The notes beneath the pieces are model-generated. The model saw nothing but the letters and a program-made list of their open reading frames with translations. It ran no database searches and was not told the DNA's origin. A stretch of 64,000 bases of DNA from an uncultured Bacteroidales bacterium (GTDB lineage Bacteria > Bacteroidota > Bacteroidia > Bacteroidales > Paludibacteraceae): contig CAMEKM010000003.1 in assembly GCA_945921355.1 (NCBI GenBank), forward strand, positions 1-64,000, read 5' to 3'. Both the position numbers and the translations under genes were made by a program. This document shows positions 32,123 through 42,264 of this stretch, one piece after another; positions within the stretch are counted from its first letter, which is position 1; each line of letters begins with the position of its first letter.

Positions 32123-32329
32123 ATGAAAACTATCATCATAGCTATTATGGCACTCGGAATAGCCATCGCACTATTATCAATTGGGGTAATATTACGGAAA
32201 GATGGACAATTTCGTAGTGAACATATCTCGCAGAATGCGCGCATGCGCAAAGAAGGTATCCATTGTGCCACCTCACAAGACAGAGAAGCACGCAAAAAAC
32301 GAAAATTCAATATCAAGGAATTGGAATGA
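32123..32329 (+). CDS. Small single-span membrane protein
   Basis: A 68-residue protein with one N-terminal membrane helix (IIIAIMALGIAIALLSIGVIL) and a polar tail (RKDGQFRSEHISQN, MRKEGIHCATSQDREARKK). I recall similar small proteins in other Bacteroidota (a GxFxxxHxxxNxxMRxxGIxCAxSQD pattern), with no known function. Its stop overlaps the start of the PorE-like gene (ATGA, 32326-32329), so the two are translationally coupled, which suggests a shared job at the envelope. A clear promoter lies directly upstream. Confidence 0.75.
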   Translation: MKTIIIAIMALGIAIALLSIGVILRKDGQFRSEHISQNARMRKEGIHCATSQDREARKKRKFNIKELE

Positions 32330-34371
32330 AGATAACACGCAACATATTGATATTATCGCTTATGCTGGTATGCATGAGTGCATGCAGCATATCAGCCCGT
32401 ATTAAACGTGCTGATAAACGTTTTGCGATTGGGGAATATTATGAAGCAGGAGAGCAATATCGCCAAGTATATCGTAACATATCGTCAAAAGACAAACCGC
32501 TGAAAGCCTACGTAGCATTTCAACAAGGTGAGTGTAATCGAATATTGAATAATACTAAAGCAACAACTGCATACAAGAATGCGATTCGCTATTTATATTT
32601 TCACACCGACTCAATTGTCTTTCTTCGATATGCACAAGCCTTGCATTATCAAGGAAAATACAAAGAGGCAATCAAGCAATATGATATTTACTTGCACTCC
32701 TACCCTGACAATTATGTAGCACAGGCAGGCAAATACTCCTGTATGCAAATGGAGGAATGGAGAAAACAGAAGAGTCGCTATGAGGTTAATCCCGTTAAGG
32801 CATTTAATGCCAAGCGCTCGAGCAATATGGCTCCCGCACTGCTGAATGCAGATGGCGATGCCATAGTCTTCAGTTCCAACCGAAGTGAGACCAAAGAGAA
32901 GAAAGGCAAAAACAAAGTGCGCGTATCCTCCGTTACTGGTGCAGCATCGTTCAATCTGTACTCAGCCCGCAAGAATGCGGCTGGTCAATGGGAAGACATT
33001 GCCCTATGCGAGGGCCTATATAGCGACGAACCAAGCGAGGAAGAAGAATCCAGTATTGGCAGCAAACAAAGTAGTCCAGCCGAATTGGGCGTTTGTTGTT
33101 TCTCGCCCGATGGTCGTACTATGTATTTCACCTATTCTAAGCCAGTCAATGGACAGGACTTGGGTGCTAAGATCTATAGGTCGCGACGCGCCAGTGGCGA
33201 ATGGAGCGAGGCGCAAGAAGTGAAGTTGTTTAGCGATAGTAGCATCACAGTAGGACACCCTACCATCAATGCTACTGGTGATACGATGTACTTTGTCAGC
33301 GATGCTCCTGGCGGCTTTGGTGGGAAAGATATTTATATGGCCATTTTCGACGGAAGTACTTGGGGCGACATTCGCAATCTCGGTCCGAAGATCAACACTA
33401 CAGATGATGAATTATACCCATATATCCGACAAGATGGTAGGTTGTATTTCTCATCAAAAGGTCATCCTGGCTATGGCGGATTGGATATATTCTACGCGAC
33501 ACCCGTAGATACCACATGGGAAATCTACAATATGGGAGCACCGTTCAACTCGCAAAACGATGATTTTGGTATCTGCTTTATCGGGCAAACAGAAGATGGA
33601 TACTTTTCCTCCAATAGAAAGCAAAAGAAAGGATATGACCTTATATATAGTTTCGTACTGCCTAAAATGGAGATATTGGTAGAAGGTACAGTTAGCGATG
33701 ACCAGGGCGAAGCGCTGACAGAGGGAGTGATTCGTTTAGTAGGCGATGATGGCACAAATATCAAGACGCAGATTCGTCGCGACGGCACCTACAAGCTCAA
33801 ATTAAACAAAAACGTGCGCTATTTGATGTTGGCGACTTCGAGAGGTTATCTGAACCAACAACAACAATTTGCGACGACGGGACTGGAAGATAGTCATACT
33901 TACCAACAAAACTTTATGTTGAGTTCGGTATCCAAGCCTGTGAAGATGGGTAATATATTCTTTAAGTTCGGCAGCTGGGAACTGACCCCGAACTCGGAAG
34001 ATGGATTGAATGCACTGATTAAATTGCTCAATGATAATCCAAACATTACCATCGAAATGGCTGCCCACACCGATATGGTGGGCAATAATGCGGGCAACCA
34101 AGAGTTGTCGCTCCGCCGTGCACAGTCGGTAGTGGATTACTTAATCAAACACGGCATTGAAAGCGAACGTCTGACCCCTGTAGGCTATGGCGAAGAGAAA
34201 CCTGTGGTGGTGGATGATGCACTGAGGAAACAACACACATTCCTGCCGAAGGGACAAGTACTGGACGAGGCGTATATCTCTACCCTACCCGCTGACCAAC
34301 AGGAGATTTGCAATTCGCTGAACCGTCGTACCGAGTTCCGCGTATTGAAAACCACGTATAATCTGTATTAA
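32326..34371 (+). CDS. OmpA-family lipoprotein with TPR and PD40 propeller (PorE-like)
   Basis: The lipobox is CMSAC (Cys about 20). Order of domains: tetratricopeptide-like helices (about 25-150), a WD40-like beta-propeller with PD40 repeats (about 165-440: VFSSNRSE, CCFSPDGRTMYFTYS, YFSSKGHPGYGGLDIF), a regulatory-like beta-sandwich (about 450-530) and a C-terminal OmpA peptidoglycan-binding domain (MAAHTDMVGN, LSLRRAQSVVDYL). This is the layout of PorE, a periplasmic, peptidoglycan-bound component linked to type IX secretion in Porphyromonas. The length (682 residues) is close. Other OmpA/PD40 paralogues exist in this phylum, so PorE is likely but not proven. The open frame runs back to 32263, but the coupled start at 32326 gives the signal peptide. 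Confidence 0.8.
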   Translation: MKITRNILILSLMLVCMSACSISARIKRADKRFAIGEYYEAGEQYRQVYRNISSKDKPLKAYVAFQQGECNRILNNTKATTAYKNAIRYLYFHTDSIVFLRYAQALHYQGKYKEAIKQYDIYLHSYPDNYVAQAGKYSCMQMEEWRKQKSRYEVNPVKAFNAKRSSNMAPALLNADGDAIVFSSNRSETKEKKGKNKVRVSSVTGAASFNLYSARKNAAGQWEDIALCEGLYSDEPSEEEESSIGSKQSSPAELGVCCFSPDGRTMYFTYSKPVNGQDLGAKIYRSRRASGEWSEAQEVKLFSDSSITVGHPTINATGDTMYFVSDAPGGFGGKDIYMAIFDGSTWGDIRNLGPKINTTDDELYPYIRQDGRLYFSSKGHPGYGGLDIFYATPVDTTWEIYNMGAPFNSQNDDFGICFIGQTEDGYFSSNRKQKKGYDLIYSFVLPKMEILVEGTVSDDQGEALTEGVIRLVGDDGTNIKTQIRRDGTYKLKLNKNVRYLMLATSRGYLNQQQQFATTGLEDSHTYQQNFMLSSVSKPVKMGNIFFKFGSWELTPNSEDGLNALIKLLNDNPNITIEMAAHTDMVGNNAGNQELSLRRAQSVVDYLIKHGIESERLTPVGYGEEKPVVVDDALRKQHTFLPKGQVLDEAYISTLPADQQEICNSLNRRTEFRVLKTTYNLY

Positions 34372-34380
34372 TCGTAAATT

Positions 34381-35175
34381 ATGAAACAATATCTTGATCT
34401 CTGCCAACGCGTTCTCAACGAAGGAACTGAGAAGCATGACCGCACAGGTACGGGCACTATCTCGGTCTTCGGTCATCAAATGCGTTTTAATCTTGAGGAT
34501 GGATTTCCACTATTGACTACCAAGAAACTTCACCTCAAGTCCATCATCTATGAGCTCTTATGGTTTCTCAAAGGGGATACCAATGTGAAGTATCTGCAAG
34601 ACCACGGTGTACGCATTTGGAACGAATGGGCAGATGAGAATGGCGAATTGGGGCCTGTGTATGGTCATCAATGGCGCTCATGGCCAGACTATCAAGGTGG
34701 TCATATTGACCAAATAACTCAATTGGTGGAGCAAATTAAGAAGAATCCTGACTCGCGCCGTCATATCGTAAGTGCATGGAACGTTGCCGAAGTCAACAAC
34801 ATGGCTCTTCCACCTTGCCACACCTTGTTCCAATTCTATGTGGCAGACGGTCGCCTGTCGCTGCAACTATATCAACGCTCGGCTGATATTTTCTTGGGTG
34901 TACCATTTAACATTGCATCATATGCATTGCTACTACAAATGATGGCGCAAGTGACAGGACTAAAGGCAGGTGATTTTGTGCACACGTTTGGCGATGCACA
35001 TATCTATCTCAATCATATTGAACAAGTAAAACTCCAACTGACACGTGATCCGCGTCCTCTACCAAAGATGCTTATCAATCCCAACGTGAAAGACTTACTT
35101 GATTTCAAGTTCGAGGACTTCCAACTAGTTGATTACGACCCACATCCACACATCGCAGGTGTCGTAGCCGTATAA
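34381..35175 (+). CDS. thyA: Thymidylate synthase
   Basis: ThyA methylates dUMP to dTMP with methylene-tetrahydrofolate, yielding dihydrofolate. The active-site Cys is C146 in [19 protein letters not shown] and [16 protein letters not shown] complete the signature. The 264-residue length equals the common form. folA follows after 16 nt and recycles the dihydrofolate, so the pair forms a functional unit. Confidence 0.97.
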   Translation: MKQYLDLCQRVLNEGTEKHDRTGTGTISVFGHQMRFNLEDGFPLLTTKKLHLKSIIYELLWFLKGDTNVKYLQDHGVRIWNEWADENGELGPVYGHQWRSWPDYQGGHIDQITQLVEQIKKNPDSRRHIVSAWNVAEVNNMALPPCHTLFQFYVADGRLSLQLYQRSADIFLGVPFNIASYALLLQMMAQVTGLKAGDFVHTFGDAHIYLNHIEQVKLQLTRDPRPLPKMLINPNVKDLLDFKFEDFQLVDYDPHPHIAGVVAV

Positions 35176-35191
35176 TTCAAAATTTATAATT

Positions 35192-35680
35192 ATGCTCAAT
35201 CTTATCGTAGCTATCGCAGAAAATAATGCTATCGGCAAGGCAGGCGATTTGCTCTGCCACATGCCAAGTGATTTACAATACTTCAAGCACCAAACTTCGG
35301 GTTGCACTGTCATCATGGGCGAGCGCACTTTCTTCTCGTTACCAAAGCATCCACTGCCTAATCGCCGCAACATCGTGCTTTCCGACCGCGCTGACTTCAC
35401 CTTTGAGAAAACAGAGGTGGTACACTCTATTCCAGAGGCACAGGCGGCTGTCGCGCCTAACGAACAAGCATTTATCATTGGTGGTGGAATGGTTTATCGC
35501 CAGTTTCTACCTCTGGTAGATAAACTCTATATTACCCATATCCACCATTCTTGGGAGGATGCCGACACCTTCTTCCCCGAAATTGACCCTGCTATATGGC
35601 AATGTATCAGCGAAGATAGCCACGAGGCAGATGATAAAAACCCTTATCCATACACTTTTGCTATTTACATCAAAAAATAA
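35192..35680 (+). CDS. folA: Dihydrofolate reductase
   Basis: The enzyme reduces dihydrofolate to tetrahydrofolate with NADPH. The N-terminal pattern MLNLIVAIAENNAIGKAGDL, the catalytic acid D27 (MPSDLQYFK), VIMGERTFFSLP and FIIGGGMVYRQFL are all family features. The usual Trp before the acid is replaced by Cys (LLCHMPSD), a mild oddity near the folate site. Length 162 residues. It sits between thyA and an S9 peptidase, 2 nt from the latter. Confidence 0.95.
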   Translation: MLNLIVAIAENNAIGKAGDLLCHMPSDLQYFKHQTSGCTVIMGERTFFSLPKHPLPNRRNIVLSDRADFTFEKTEVVHSIPEAQAAVAPNEQAFIIGGGMVYRQFLPLVDKLYITHIHHSWEDADTFFPEIDPAIWQCISEDSHEADDKNPYPYTFAIYIKK

Positions 35681-35682
35681 AC

Positions 35683-37743
35683 ATGCGTAAACTTATCATA
35701 ATGGCTACACTTGCCCTATTGGCTGCCTCTTGTCAAACAAAAGAAGATGCCACCAAAGCACCTATCACTAAACCCGAAATCACTATTGAAGGTGGACGCC
35801 TCACCCCCGAAGCACTTTGGGCGATGGGACGTATCAACTCGGTACTGCCCAATGAGCAAACCGAGCAGATCGCCTATACCGTCAGTTACTACAGCGTTGA
35901 GGAGAATCGTTCGACCTCATGGATTCGTGTAGCAAAAGAAGATGAAGCAGGTCGATTGCAGACACAAAGTGAATGGGTAGGCTACGAGCCTGCATGGTGG
36001 GGCAATGATCTGGCATATCTCAAGGCAGGAAAACTGTACGTAAAAGGCGATAAGGCGAAAGATGCATGCCTCAAGGGCTTTGACAAGGATATTGAGGGTT
36101 TCCTACTCTCTCCTCAAGGCGATAAGATCATTCTCATTGCACAGGTAAAGACTTTAGCTAGTACAATGGACAAACATCCTGACCTGCCATTGGCTTCGGG
36201 TCGCGTAGTAGATGACTTGATGTACAAGCATTGGGACGAGTGGACAGAGACTGCACCTCACCCTTTCCTCTGCGACCTGAAAAGAGAAAAGGGAAAATTG
36301 GTAGTAAGCAATTGCGTGGATCTTTTAGAAGGTACTCCATATGAATCTCCTATGAAGCCTTTTGGCGGTGTTGAGCAATTGGCGTGGAGCCCAGATGGCA
36401 AAACCATCGCCTACACTTGTCGCAAGAAAAGCGGATTGGAGTATGCCATCTCTACCAACTCCGACATCTATCTTTATAACTTGGGAACTGGCACGCACAC
36501 CAACCTTACCGAGGGTAATATGGGCTATGATACTAACCCCAGTTATTCACCCAACGGTGAGTACATTGCATGGCAATCGATGGAGCGTGACGGCTACGAG
36601 AGTGATGAGAATAGGCTGATGATTTGCCACCTCGCTACGGGCGAGCAACGATTCCTTACACACGGTATGGAAACCAATGTAGATAGTTACTACTGGAAAG
36701 ACAACAGCTCACTTGTTTTCAGCGCCGTATGGCACGCTACTAGCATGCTCTATGAGGTGAATCTACAGGGTAAACATCAATGCCTCACCACGGGGCAATA
36801 CGACTATGTGCCTGGCGGTAATATCGACAGCACCTACTATTGCTTGCGTCATTCAATGCGTGAGGCTAACGAAATCTTCCGCTTTAAGCAAGGTAAAGCA
36901 CCCGTGCAGATTAGTCATGAGAATGAGAACATCTATGCACAAATCACCATGGGAGAAGTGGTACCTCGTTGGCAAAAAACTACCGATGGAAAGGACATGC
37001 TTACATGGATTATCTATCCTCCTCACTTCGACCCTAGCAAAAAATACCCTACTCTGCTCTATTGTGAAGGTGGACCTCAATCTCCGGTGAGCCAGTTCTG
37101 GAGTTTCCGCTGGAACTTTATGATGATGTCTGCCAACGATTATATTATAGTAGCCCCAAACCGTCGTGGTCTTCCTGGCTTTGGCAATGAGTGGAACGAA
37201 CAAATCAGCGGTGACTATGGAGGTCAATGTATGAAGGACTACCTCTCGGCTATTGATGAGTTTGTAGCCAGCGAACCATACGTGGATAAAGACCGTTTGG
37301 GGTGCGTAGGTGCATCGTTTGGCGGATTTAGCGTATATTGGTTGGCAGGTCATCACAACAAGCGCTTCAAAGCGTTTATTGCACACGATGGTATCTTCAA
37401 TATGGAGATGCAATACCTCGAGACAGAAGAAAAATGGTTTGCTAACTGGGATATGGGTGGCGCCTATTGGGATAAGAAAAACAAAATTGCGCAACGTACC
37501 TTTGCCAACTCGCCACATCTCTTTGTGGACAAGTGGGACACTCCTATCCTTTGTATTCATGGCGAAAAGGACTATCGTATTCTGGCCAACCAAGGTATGG
37601 CAGCATTTGATGCAGCCAAGATGCGCGGAGTGGAAGCCCAACTGCTCATTTTCCCAGATGAGAACCATTGGGTATTGAAGCCACAAAATGGTATCTTGTG
37701 GCAACGCACATTCTTCAGTTGGTTAGATAAATGGTTGAAGTAA
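35683..37743 (+). CDS. S9 family peptidase (dipeptidyl-peptidase-like) lipoprotein
   Basis: A lipoprotein signal (LLAASC, Cys 17) anchors an exported enzyme. The N-terminal half is a beta-propeller (LAWSPDGKTIAYTCR, PSYSPNGEYIAWQS), and the C-terminal alpha/beta hydrolase carries the nucleophile GASFGGFSV, the acid near HGEKDYRI and the His in DENHWVLKP. This is the prolyl-oligopeptidase plan; homologues in Bacteroidota release dipeptides from peptides in the periplasm. The exact specificity is not visible. It starts 2 nt after folA. Confidence 0.9.
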   Translation: MRKLIIMATLALLAASCQTKEDATKAPITKPEITIEGGRLTPEALWAMGRINSVLPNEQTEQIAYTVSYYSVEENRSTSWIRVAKEDEAGRLQTQSEWVGYEPAWWGNDLAYLKAGKLYVKGDKAKDACLKGFDKDIEGFLLSPQGDKIILIAQVKTLASTMDKHPDLPLASGRVVDDLMYKHWDEWTETAPHPFLCDLKREKGKLVVSNCVDLLEGTPYESPMKPFGGVEQLAWSPDGKTIAYTCRKKSGLEYAISTNSDIYLYNLGTGTHTNLTEGNMGYDTNPSYSPNGEYIAWQSMERDGYESDENRLMICHLATGEQRFLTHGMETNVDSYYWKDNSSLVFSAVWHATSMLYEVNLQGKHQCLTTGQYDYVPGGNIDSTYYCLRHSMREANEIFRFKQGKAPVQISHENENIYAQITMGEVVPRWQKTTDGKDMLTWIIYPPHFDPSKKYPTLLYCEGGPQSPVSQFWSFRWNFMMMSANDYIIVAPNRRGLPGFGNEWNEQISGDYGGQCMKDYLSAIDEFVASEPYVDKDRLGCVGASFGGFSVYWLAGHHNKRFKAFIAHDGIFNMEMQYLETEEKWFANWDMGGAYWDKKNKIAQRTFANSPHLFVDKWDTPILCIHGEKDYRILANQGMAAFDAAKMRGVEAQLLIFPDENHWVLKPQNGILWQRTFFSWLDKWLK

Positions 37744-37761
37744 TATAGAATTTAGTGAGAG

Positions 37762-38505
37762 ATGATAAATTTAGAAGGAAAAAATGCATTGATTACTGGT
37801 GCGTCGCGTGGTATTGGACGTTCCATTGCTCTGCTTTTTGCAGAGTATGGATGTAATATCGCGTTCACATATATCAACGAAGACCAAGAAGCGGCAGACA
37901 TTACTGCCGAGCTACAAGCCAAAGGTGTACGAGTGCTTTGCATCAAGAGCGATGCTGCCAATTTTGCTGCTGCACATGAGGTAGTGAAACAAGTAGTGGA
38001 TGCCTTTAGCAAAATAGACATATTAGTTTGTAACGCAGGCATCACTCATGACACGCTACTCATGCGTATGACTGAGGAGCAATGGGATGATGTACTCAAT
38101 GTGAATCTCAAGTCCGTATTTAATTACTGCCATGCTGTTACCCCACACATGGTCCGTCAGCGCAGTGGAAGCATCATTGCTATGTCATCCGTTGTAGGTA
38201 TTGGAGGTAATGCAGGACAAGCCAATTATGCTGCATCTAAGGCTGGTATCATTGGTTTAATAAAAACATTGAGCAAAGAATTAGGAGGTCGTAATATTCG
38301 TGCAAATGCCATTGCACCAGGATTCATCCTGACAGACATGACGTTAGCACTACCAGAAACAACGCGTACAGAAATGACTAAAATGATACCTATGCGTCGT
38401 TATGGTGAAACGGATGAAGTCGCCAAAGTGGCACTATTCTTGGCATCTGACCTCTCCTCATATGTTTCGGGACAAGTAATTTCCGTAAATGGTGCTATGG
38501 GATAA
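37762..38505 (+). CDS. fabG: 3-oxoacyl-[acyl-carrier-protein] reductase
   Basis: A short-chain dehydrogenase of fatty acid synthesis. It has TGASRGIGRS (NADPH site), CNAG, the catalytic Ser (AMSSVVG) and YAASK, with length 247. The C-terminus (YVSGQVISVNGAMG) is the FabG ending. It probably serves housekeeping fatty acid elongation, unlike the two SDRs in the polysaccharide locus. It lies 18 nt after the S9 peptidase. Confidence 0.9.
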   Translation: MINLEGKNALITGASRGIGRSIALLFAEYGCNIAFTYINEDQEAADITAELQAKGVRVLCIKSDAANFAAAHEVVKQVVDAFSKIDILVCNAGITHDTLLMRMTEEQWDDVLNVNLKSVFNYCHAVTPHMVRQRSGSIIAMSSVVGIGGNAGQANYAASKAGIIGLIKTLSKELGGRNIRANAIAPGFILTDMTLALPETTRTEMTKMIPMRRYGETDEVAKVALFLASDLSSYVSGQVISVNGAMG

Positions 38506-38545
38506 TAATCGCATAAATAGAACATAAATTAAAAATAATAGCAAT

Positions 38546-39841
38546 ATGAAATTAAATGACAGAGTAATTGCAGTCATAGGACTGGGTTATGTAGGATTGC
38601 CATTGGCAATTGAGTATGGAAAGAAATACCGCGTGATTGGTTTTGACATCTATCAAGCTCGCGTAGATGAATTGAATCGTGGGGAAGACCACACTTTAGA
38701 GGCAGACTTGGTGGGTATGAAGCAGGCTCGTGATGCGTATGAGAGTACGAAGAAGATTGGTTTGACCTTTACATGCAATATAGAGGATTTGAAGCAAGTA
38801 AACACTTACATTGTGACCGTGCCTACCCCAATCGACCGCTTTAACAACCCTGACTTAACTCCGCTGTTGAAAGCAAGCGAAACAATTGGCAAGACATTGA
38901 ACAAAGGTGATTTAGTGATTTATGAATCAACCGTTTACCCAGGTTGTACGGAAGAAGATTGCGTGCCTGTCTTGGAGAAGTTTAGCGGTTTGAAGTTCAA
39001 CGAGGACTTCTTCTGCGGTTACTCGCCAGAGCGTATCAATCCAGGTGACAAAGTAAATACATTGACTAAGATTAAGAAGATTACTTCGGGTTCAACTCCA
39101 GAGATAGCAGACTTGGTGGATGCACTGTACAACTCCATTTTGGAGAACGGTACCCACAAGGCTCCAAACATGAAGGTGGCAGAGGCAGCGAAGGCTGTGG
39201 AGAATAGCCAACGAGATGTAAATATCTCATTTATGAACGAATTGGCTTTGATTTGCGACCGCGTAGGAATTGATACCAACGATGTCATCGAAGCAGCAGG
39301 TAGCAAGTGGAACTTCTTGAAATATCGTCCAGGTTTAGTAGGCGGACACTGCATATCTGTGGATCCATACTACTTGGCACACAAAGCAAAATCGCTGGGT
39401 TATGACCCGCAAGTAATCTTATCAGGTCGTGCAGTGAACAACTCCATCGCCAAGTTTATCGCAGATAAAGTGCTTAAATTGATGATTCAAAAAGACCACA
39501 AAATTAAAGATTCGAATGTATTGATTCTAGGTGTAACCTTCAAAGAGAACTGCCCAGACTGCCGCAACACCAAAGTGGTGGATATTGTAGAAGAATTGGA
39601 AGATTTTGGCTGTTGCGTGGACATCTATGATCCATGGGCAAGTGCAGAGGTTGTGCAACATGAGTATGGCAAAGAGCTGATTGCAGCTGTTGATCCAGAT
39701 AAAGAGTATGCAGCGGTTATAGCATGTGTGAGCCATAACCAATTCAAGACATTCGACTTTAAGAAATACAAAGAAATGAATGCCGTAATCTTTGATGTGA
39801 AAGATTTTGTGGATCGCACATTGGTAGATGGAAGATTGTAA
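38546..39841 (+). CDS. Nucleotide-sugar 6-dehydrogenase, TviB/WbpA type
   Basis: It oxidises C6 of a UDP-N-acetylhexosamine (UDP-GlcNAc or UDP-GalNAc) to the uronate. The NAD motif is GLGYVGLPLA (about 12-21), the catalytic Cys is in GGHCISVDPYYL, and GVTFKENCPDCRNTKVVD marks the C-terminal domain, as in the TviB/WbpO branch. Length 431 residues. A second, different nucleotide-sugar dehydrogenase follows after 155 nt. Both probably feed surface polysaccharide or glycan synthesis, although they are apart from the main locus and on the opposite strand. Confidence 0.88.
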   Translation: MKLNDRVIAVIGLGYVGLPLAIEYGKKYRVIGFDIYQARVDELNRGEDHTLEADLVGMKQARDAYESTKKIGLTFTCNIEDLKQVNTYIVTVPTPIDRFNNPDLTPLLKASETIGKTLNKGDLVIYESTVYPGCTEEDCVPVLEKFSGLKFNEDFFCGYSPERINPGDKVNTLTKIKKITSGSTPEIADLVDALYNSILENGTHKAPNMKVAEAAKAVENSQRDVNISFMNELALICDRVGIDTNDVIEAAGSKWNFLKYRPGLVGGHCISVDPYYLAHKAKSLGYDPQVILSGRAVNNSIAKFIADKVLKLMIQKDHKIKDSNVLILGVTFKENCPDCRNTKVVDIVEELEDFGCCVDIYDPWASAEVVQHEYGKELIAAVDPDKEYAAVIACVSHNQFKTFDFKKYKEMNAVIFDVKDFVDRTLVDGRL

Positions 39842-39996
39842 GCAGCAGAGCTGCGAAAGTGGCAAACGGCAGTTTGCGTAAATGGCAGCAAGCTGCGAGA
39901 ATGGCTAAATCGAAAATGGATCACATACGGCTCACGTGAAGCGTAGCAAAACCACTTTCGTGAGTGAAACGAACAATAAACATAAACAACGTAAAT
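39842..39996. other. Intergenic region with short repeats between the two dehydrogenases
   Basis: It holds two copies of AGCTGCGARARTGGC (about 39849 and 39892) and a small stem GCAAAC-GGCA-GTTTGC. No ORF or promoter consensus is seen. Confidence 0.4.
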
Positions 39997-41235
39997 ATGA
40001 TAATTGCAGTAGCAGGAACGGGATATGTCGGCTTGTCGATAGCAACACTATTGGCACAACATCATAGAGTGTTGGCAGTGGATATTGTGTCCGAAAAGGT
40101 GGAGATGATTAATCGTCGCCAATCGCCTATTCAAGACGAATATATCGAGAAGTATTTCGCAGAAAAGCAATTAGACTTGACTGCCACCTTAGATGCAGAA
40201 ATGGCATACAAGGAGGCAGAAATAGTGGTGATTGCTGCACCTACGAACTACGACAGTCAGAAAAACTATTTCGATACTTCGGCTGTGGAATCGGTAATCG
40301 AAGTGGTATTGCGTGTGAATCCGCAAGCAATCATGGTAATAAAATCTACCATACCAGTTGGTTACACCGAATCGGTACGCAAAAAATTTGGCACAGAAAA
40401 TATTCTCTTCTCACCGGAATTCTTACGTGAATCGAAGGCATTATACGACAATCTATACCCATCTCGAATCATTGTGGGAACAGATGTGAATAATCCACGA
40501 TTGGTGGAAGCAGCCAAACAATTTGCTGACCTGCTACAAGAAGGTGCCATCAAAGAGCATATAGATACCTTGTTTATGGGTTTTACTGAAGCAGAGGCGG
40601 TGAAGTTGTTTGCCAATACGTACTTAGCTTTGCGTGTGAGTTACTTCAATGAGTTGGATACCTATGCCGAGATGAAAGGTCTTGATACGCAATCAATTAT
40701 TAACGGCGTGTGTCTTGACCCACGTATCGGAACACACTACAATAATCCATCGTTTGGTTATGGCGGATATTGTTTGCCCAAAGACACCAAGCAGTTGTTG
40801 GCGAATTATCAAGATGTACCTGAGAACTTGATTGAGGCGATTGTGGAAAGTAATCGTACACGTAAGGATTTCATAGCAGACCGTGTGTTGGCAAAAGCAG
40901 GATATTATGACTATTACAACAATGGTCAATACAATGCACAAGAAGAACATACTTGCGTGATTGGCGTATACCGCTTGACAATGAAATCGAATTCGGACAA
41001 TTTCCGTCAGTCAAGTATCCAAGGCATTATGAAACGCGTGAAGGCTAAGGGCGCACAAGTGATTATTTACGAACCTACTTTACCCGATGGTTCAACATTT
41101 TTTGGTTCATTAGTAGTCAACAACTTAGAGCACTTCAAAGCGCAATCACAGGCGATTATTGCCAACCGCTATGATACTTGTTTAGAAGACGTGAAAGAAA
41201 AAGTATATACAAGAGATATATTTAGAAGAGATTAA
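39997..41235 (+). CDS. ugd: UDP-glucose 6-dehydrogenase-like enzyme
   Basis: It oxidises UDP-glucose to UDP-glucuronate, or a related UDP-hexose. [10 protein letters not shown] (about 7-16) binds [19 protein letters not shown] and the catalytic Cys in [13 protein letters not shown] are the Ugd markers. The start at 39997 ([12 protein letters not shown]) is preferred to the open frame at 39964 since the Rossmann strand begins right there. Length 412 residues. The UbiA-type gene starts 1 nt after the stop. Confidence 0.88.
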   Translation: MIIAVAGTGYVGLSIATLLAQHHRVLAVDIVSEKVEMINRRQSPIQDEYIEKYFAEKQLDLTATLDAEMAYKEAEIVVIAAPTNYDSQKNYFDTSAVESVIEVVLRVNPQAIMVIKSTIPVGYTESVRKKFGTENILFSPEFLRESKALYDNLYPSRIIVGTDVNNPRLVEAAKQFADLLQEGAIKEHIDTLFMGFTEAEAVKLFANTYLALRVSYFNELDTYAEMKGLDTQSIINGVCLDPRIGTHYNNPSFGYGGYCLPKDTKQLLANYQDVPENLIEAIVESNRTRKDFIADRVLAKAGYYDYYNNGQYNAQEEHTCVIGVYRLTMKSNSDNFRQSSIQGIMKRVKAKGAQVIIYEPTLPDGSTFFGSLVVNNLEHFKAQSQAIIANRYDTCLEDVKEKVYTRDIFRRD

Positions 41236-41236
41236 T

Positions 41237-42256
41237 ATGTCACCTATCTGGTTATGGATTAAGAATGCACGTAGCATTGCATTGCCTCAATCTGCTTTAC
41301 CATGTTTGACGGCAGTGGTATTGTGCATAGGTCAAGCAGGATTCGTATGGTGGTTATCCATACCCGTGGTACTTGGTATTTGTGCTGCTCACCTCGGCAT
41401 GAATCTTGCAGATGACTATTTCGACTATAAACATAACTCGCGTACACGCGCGGATATTAGCAGTACGAGTGTACGTGCACGAATGGAAAAGTGCCACTAT
41501 TTGGGCGAGGGCAAAGCCACCATTAATCAACTCGGTTGGGCAATAGTATGCTTTCTTACATTTGCAGCTCTAATGGGAGCTATTGCTTTTATAGCGCAAT
41601 GGCTGATGCATGGTTGGCAAGCAGCAATGGGTATAGTGATTTATGCGCTGTTAGGACTATTTGTAGGCATCAACTACTCAGGTAAACCCCTCGAATTAGG
41701 GTATCACGGATTAGGCGAATTAGTAATTGGTCTAATGTTCGGTCCGCTGAACATGTTGGGTGTACAAGCCGCATTAACAGGTAATCCATTTTCATGGGCA
41801 ATGCTATGTATGAGCATCGGTATTGGATGTATGGTAACGAATATCGTGTATGTGCATTCGGTAATGGAAACAAATGCTGATGCAGAATTAGGCAAGATGA
41901 CTTTTGCACGCTTACTCAAGAGCAAAGCTACCATGATTATCTTTATTGGAATCTTTGCTATTATGCCCTTCGTTATGTTGGGTTTAGGTATAGCGTTGAG
42001 TTGGTGGAGTCCATGGTATCTCCTAACTATAGCTACTTTGCCTATGTCCATATTCTTAATCCACTCTACCCGATTGTTTGTTTATGGTCTGCCACGCAAC
42101 GATACACCACATTGGTGGATGGGACCAATGGGTGATTGGGAAGGATATAAGCAAGCTGGCATTGATTGGTTTCTATATCGTTGGCTTCTCGCTCGCAATA
42201 TCTGTACCTTCTTTTGCTTGATACTGATAATAGTACATATCATATTACAATTATAA
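41237..42256 (+). CDS. UbiA-family prenyltransferase
   Basis: An integral membrane enzyme with about eight hydrophobic helices. The first Asp-rich motif is NLADDYFDYKHN (about 56-67), which binds the prenyl diphosphate through magnesium. The second acidic region is less clear (VMETNADAELGK or GDWEGYKQ). MenA of menaquinone synthesis is one candidate, but the close coupling to a radical SAM gene (8 nt) and to ugd (1 nt) leaves other aromatic or quinone-like substrates open. At 339 residues it is a little longer than typical MenA. Confidence 0.75.
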   Translation: MSPIWLWIKNARSIALPQSALPCLTAVVLCIGQAGFVWWLSIPVVLGICAAHLGMNLADDYFDYKHNSRTRADISSTSVRARMEKCHYLGEGKATINQLGWAIVCFLTFAALMGAIAFIAQWLMHGWQAAMGIVIYALLGLFVGINYSGKPLELGYHGLGELVIGLMFGPLNMLGVQAALTGNPFSWAMLCMSIGIGCMVTNIVYVHSVMETNADAELGKMTFARLLKSKATMIIFIGIFAIMPFVMLGLGIALSWWSPWYLLTIATLPMSIFLIHSTRLFVYGLPRNDTPHWWMGPMGDWEGYKQAGIDWFLYRWLLARNICTFFCLILIIVHIILQL

Positions 42257-42264
42257 ACTATACT

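Noticed and set aside
36853-37704. A 283-codon reverse open frame opposite the S9 peptidase
   Set aside because: Antisense shadow; the forward frame carries the catalytic motifs.
39842-39996. Possible small gene between the two dehydrogenases
   Set aside because: No frame with a plausible start, length or protein-like composition; only short repeats and a small stem.
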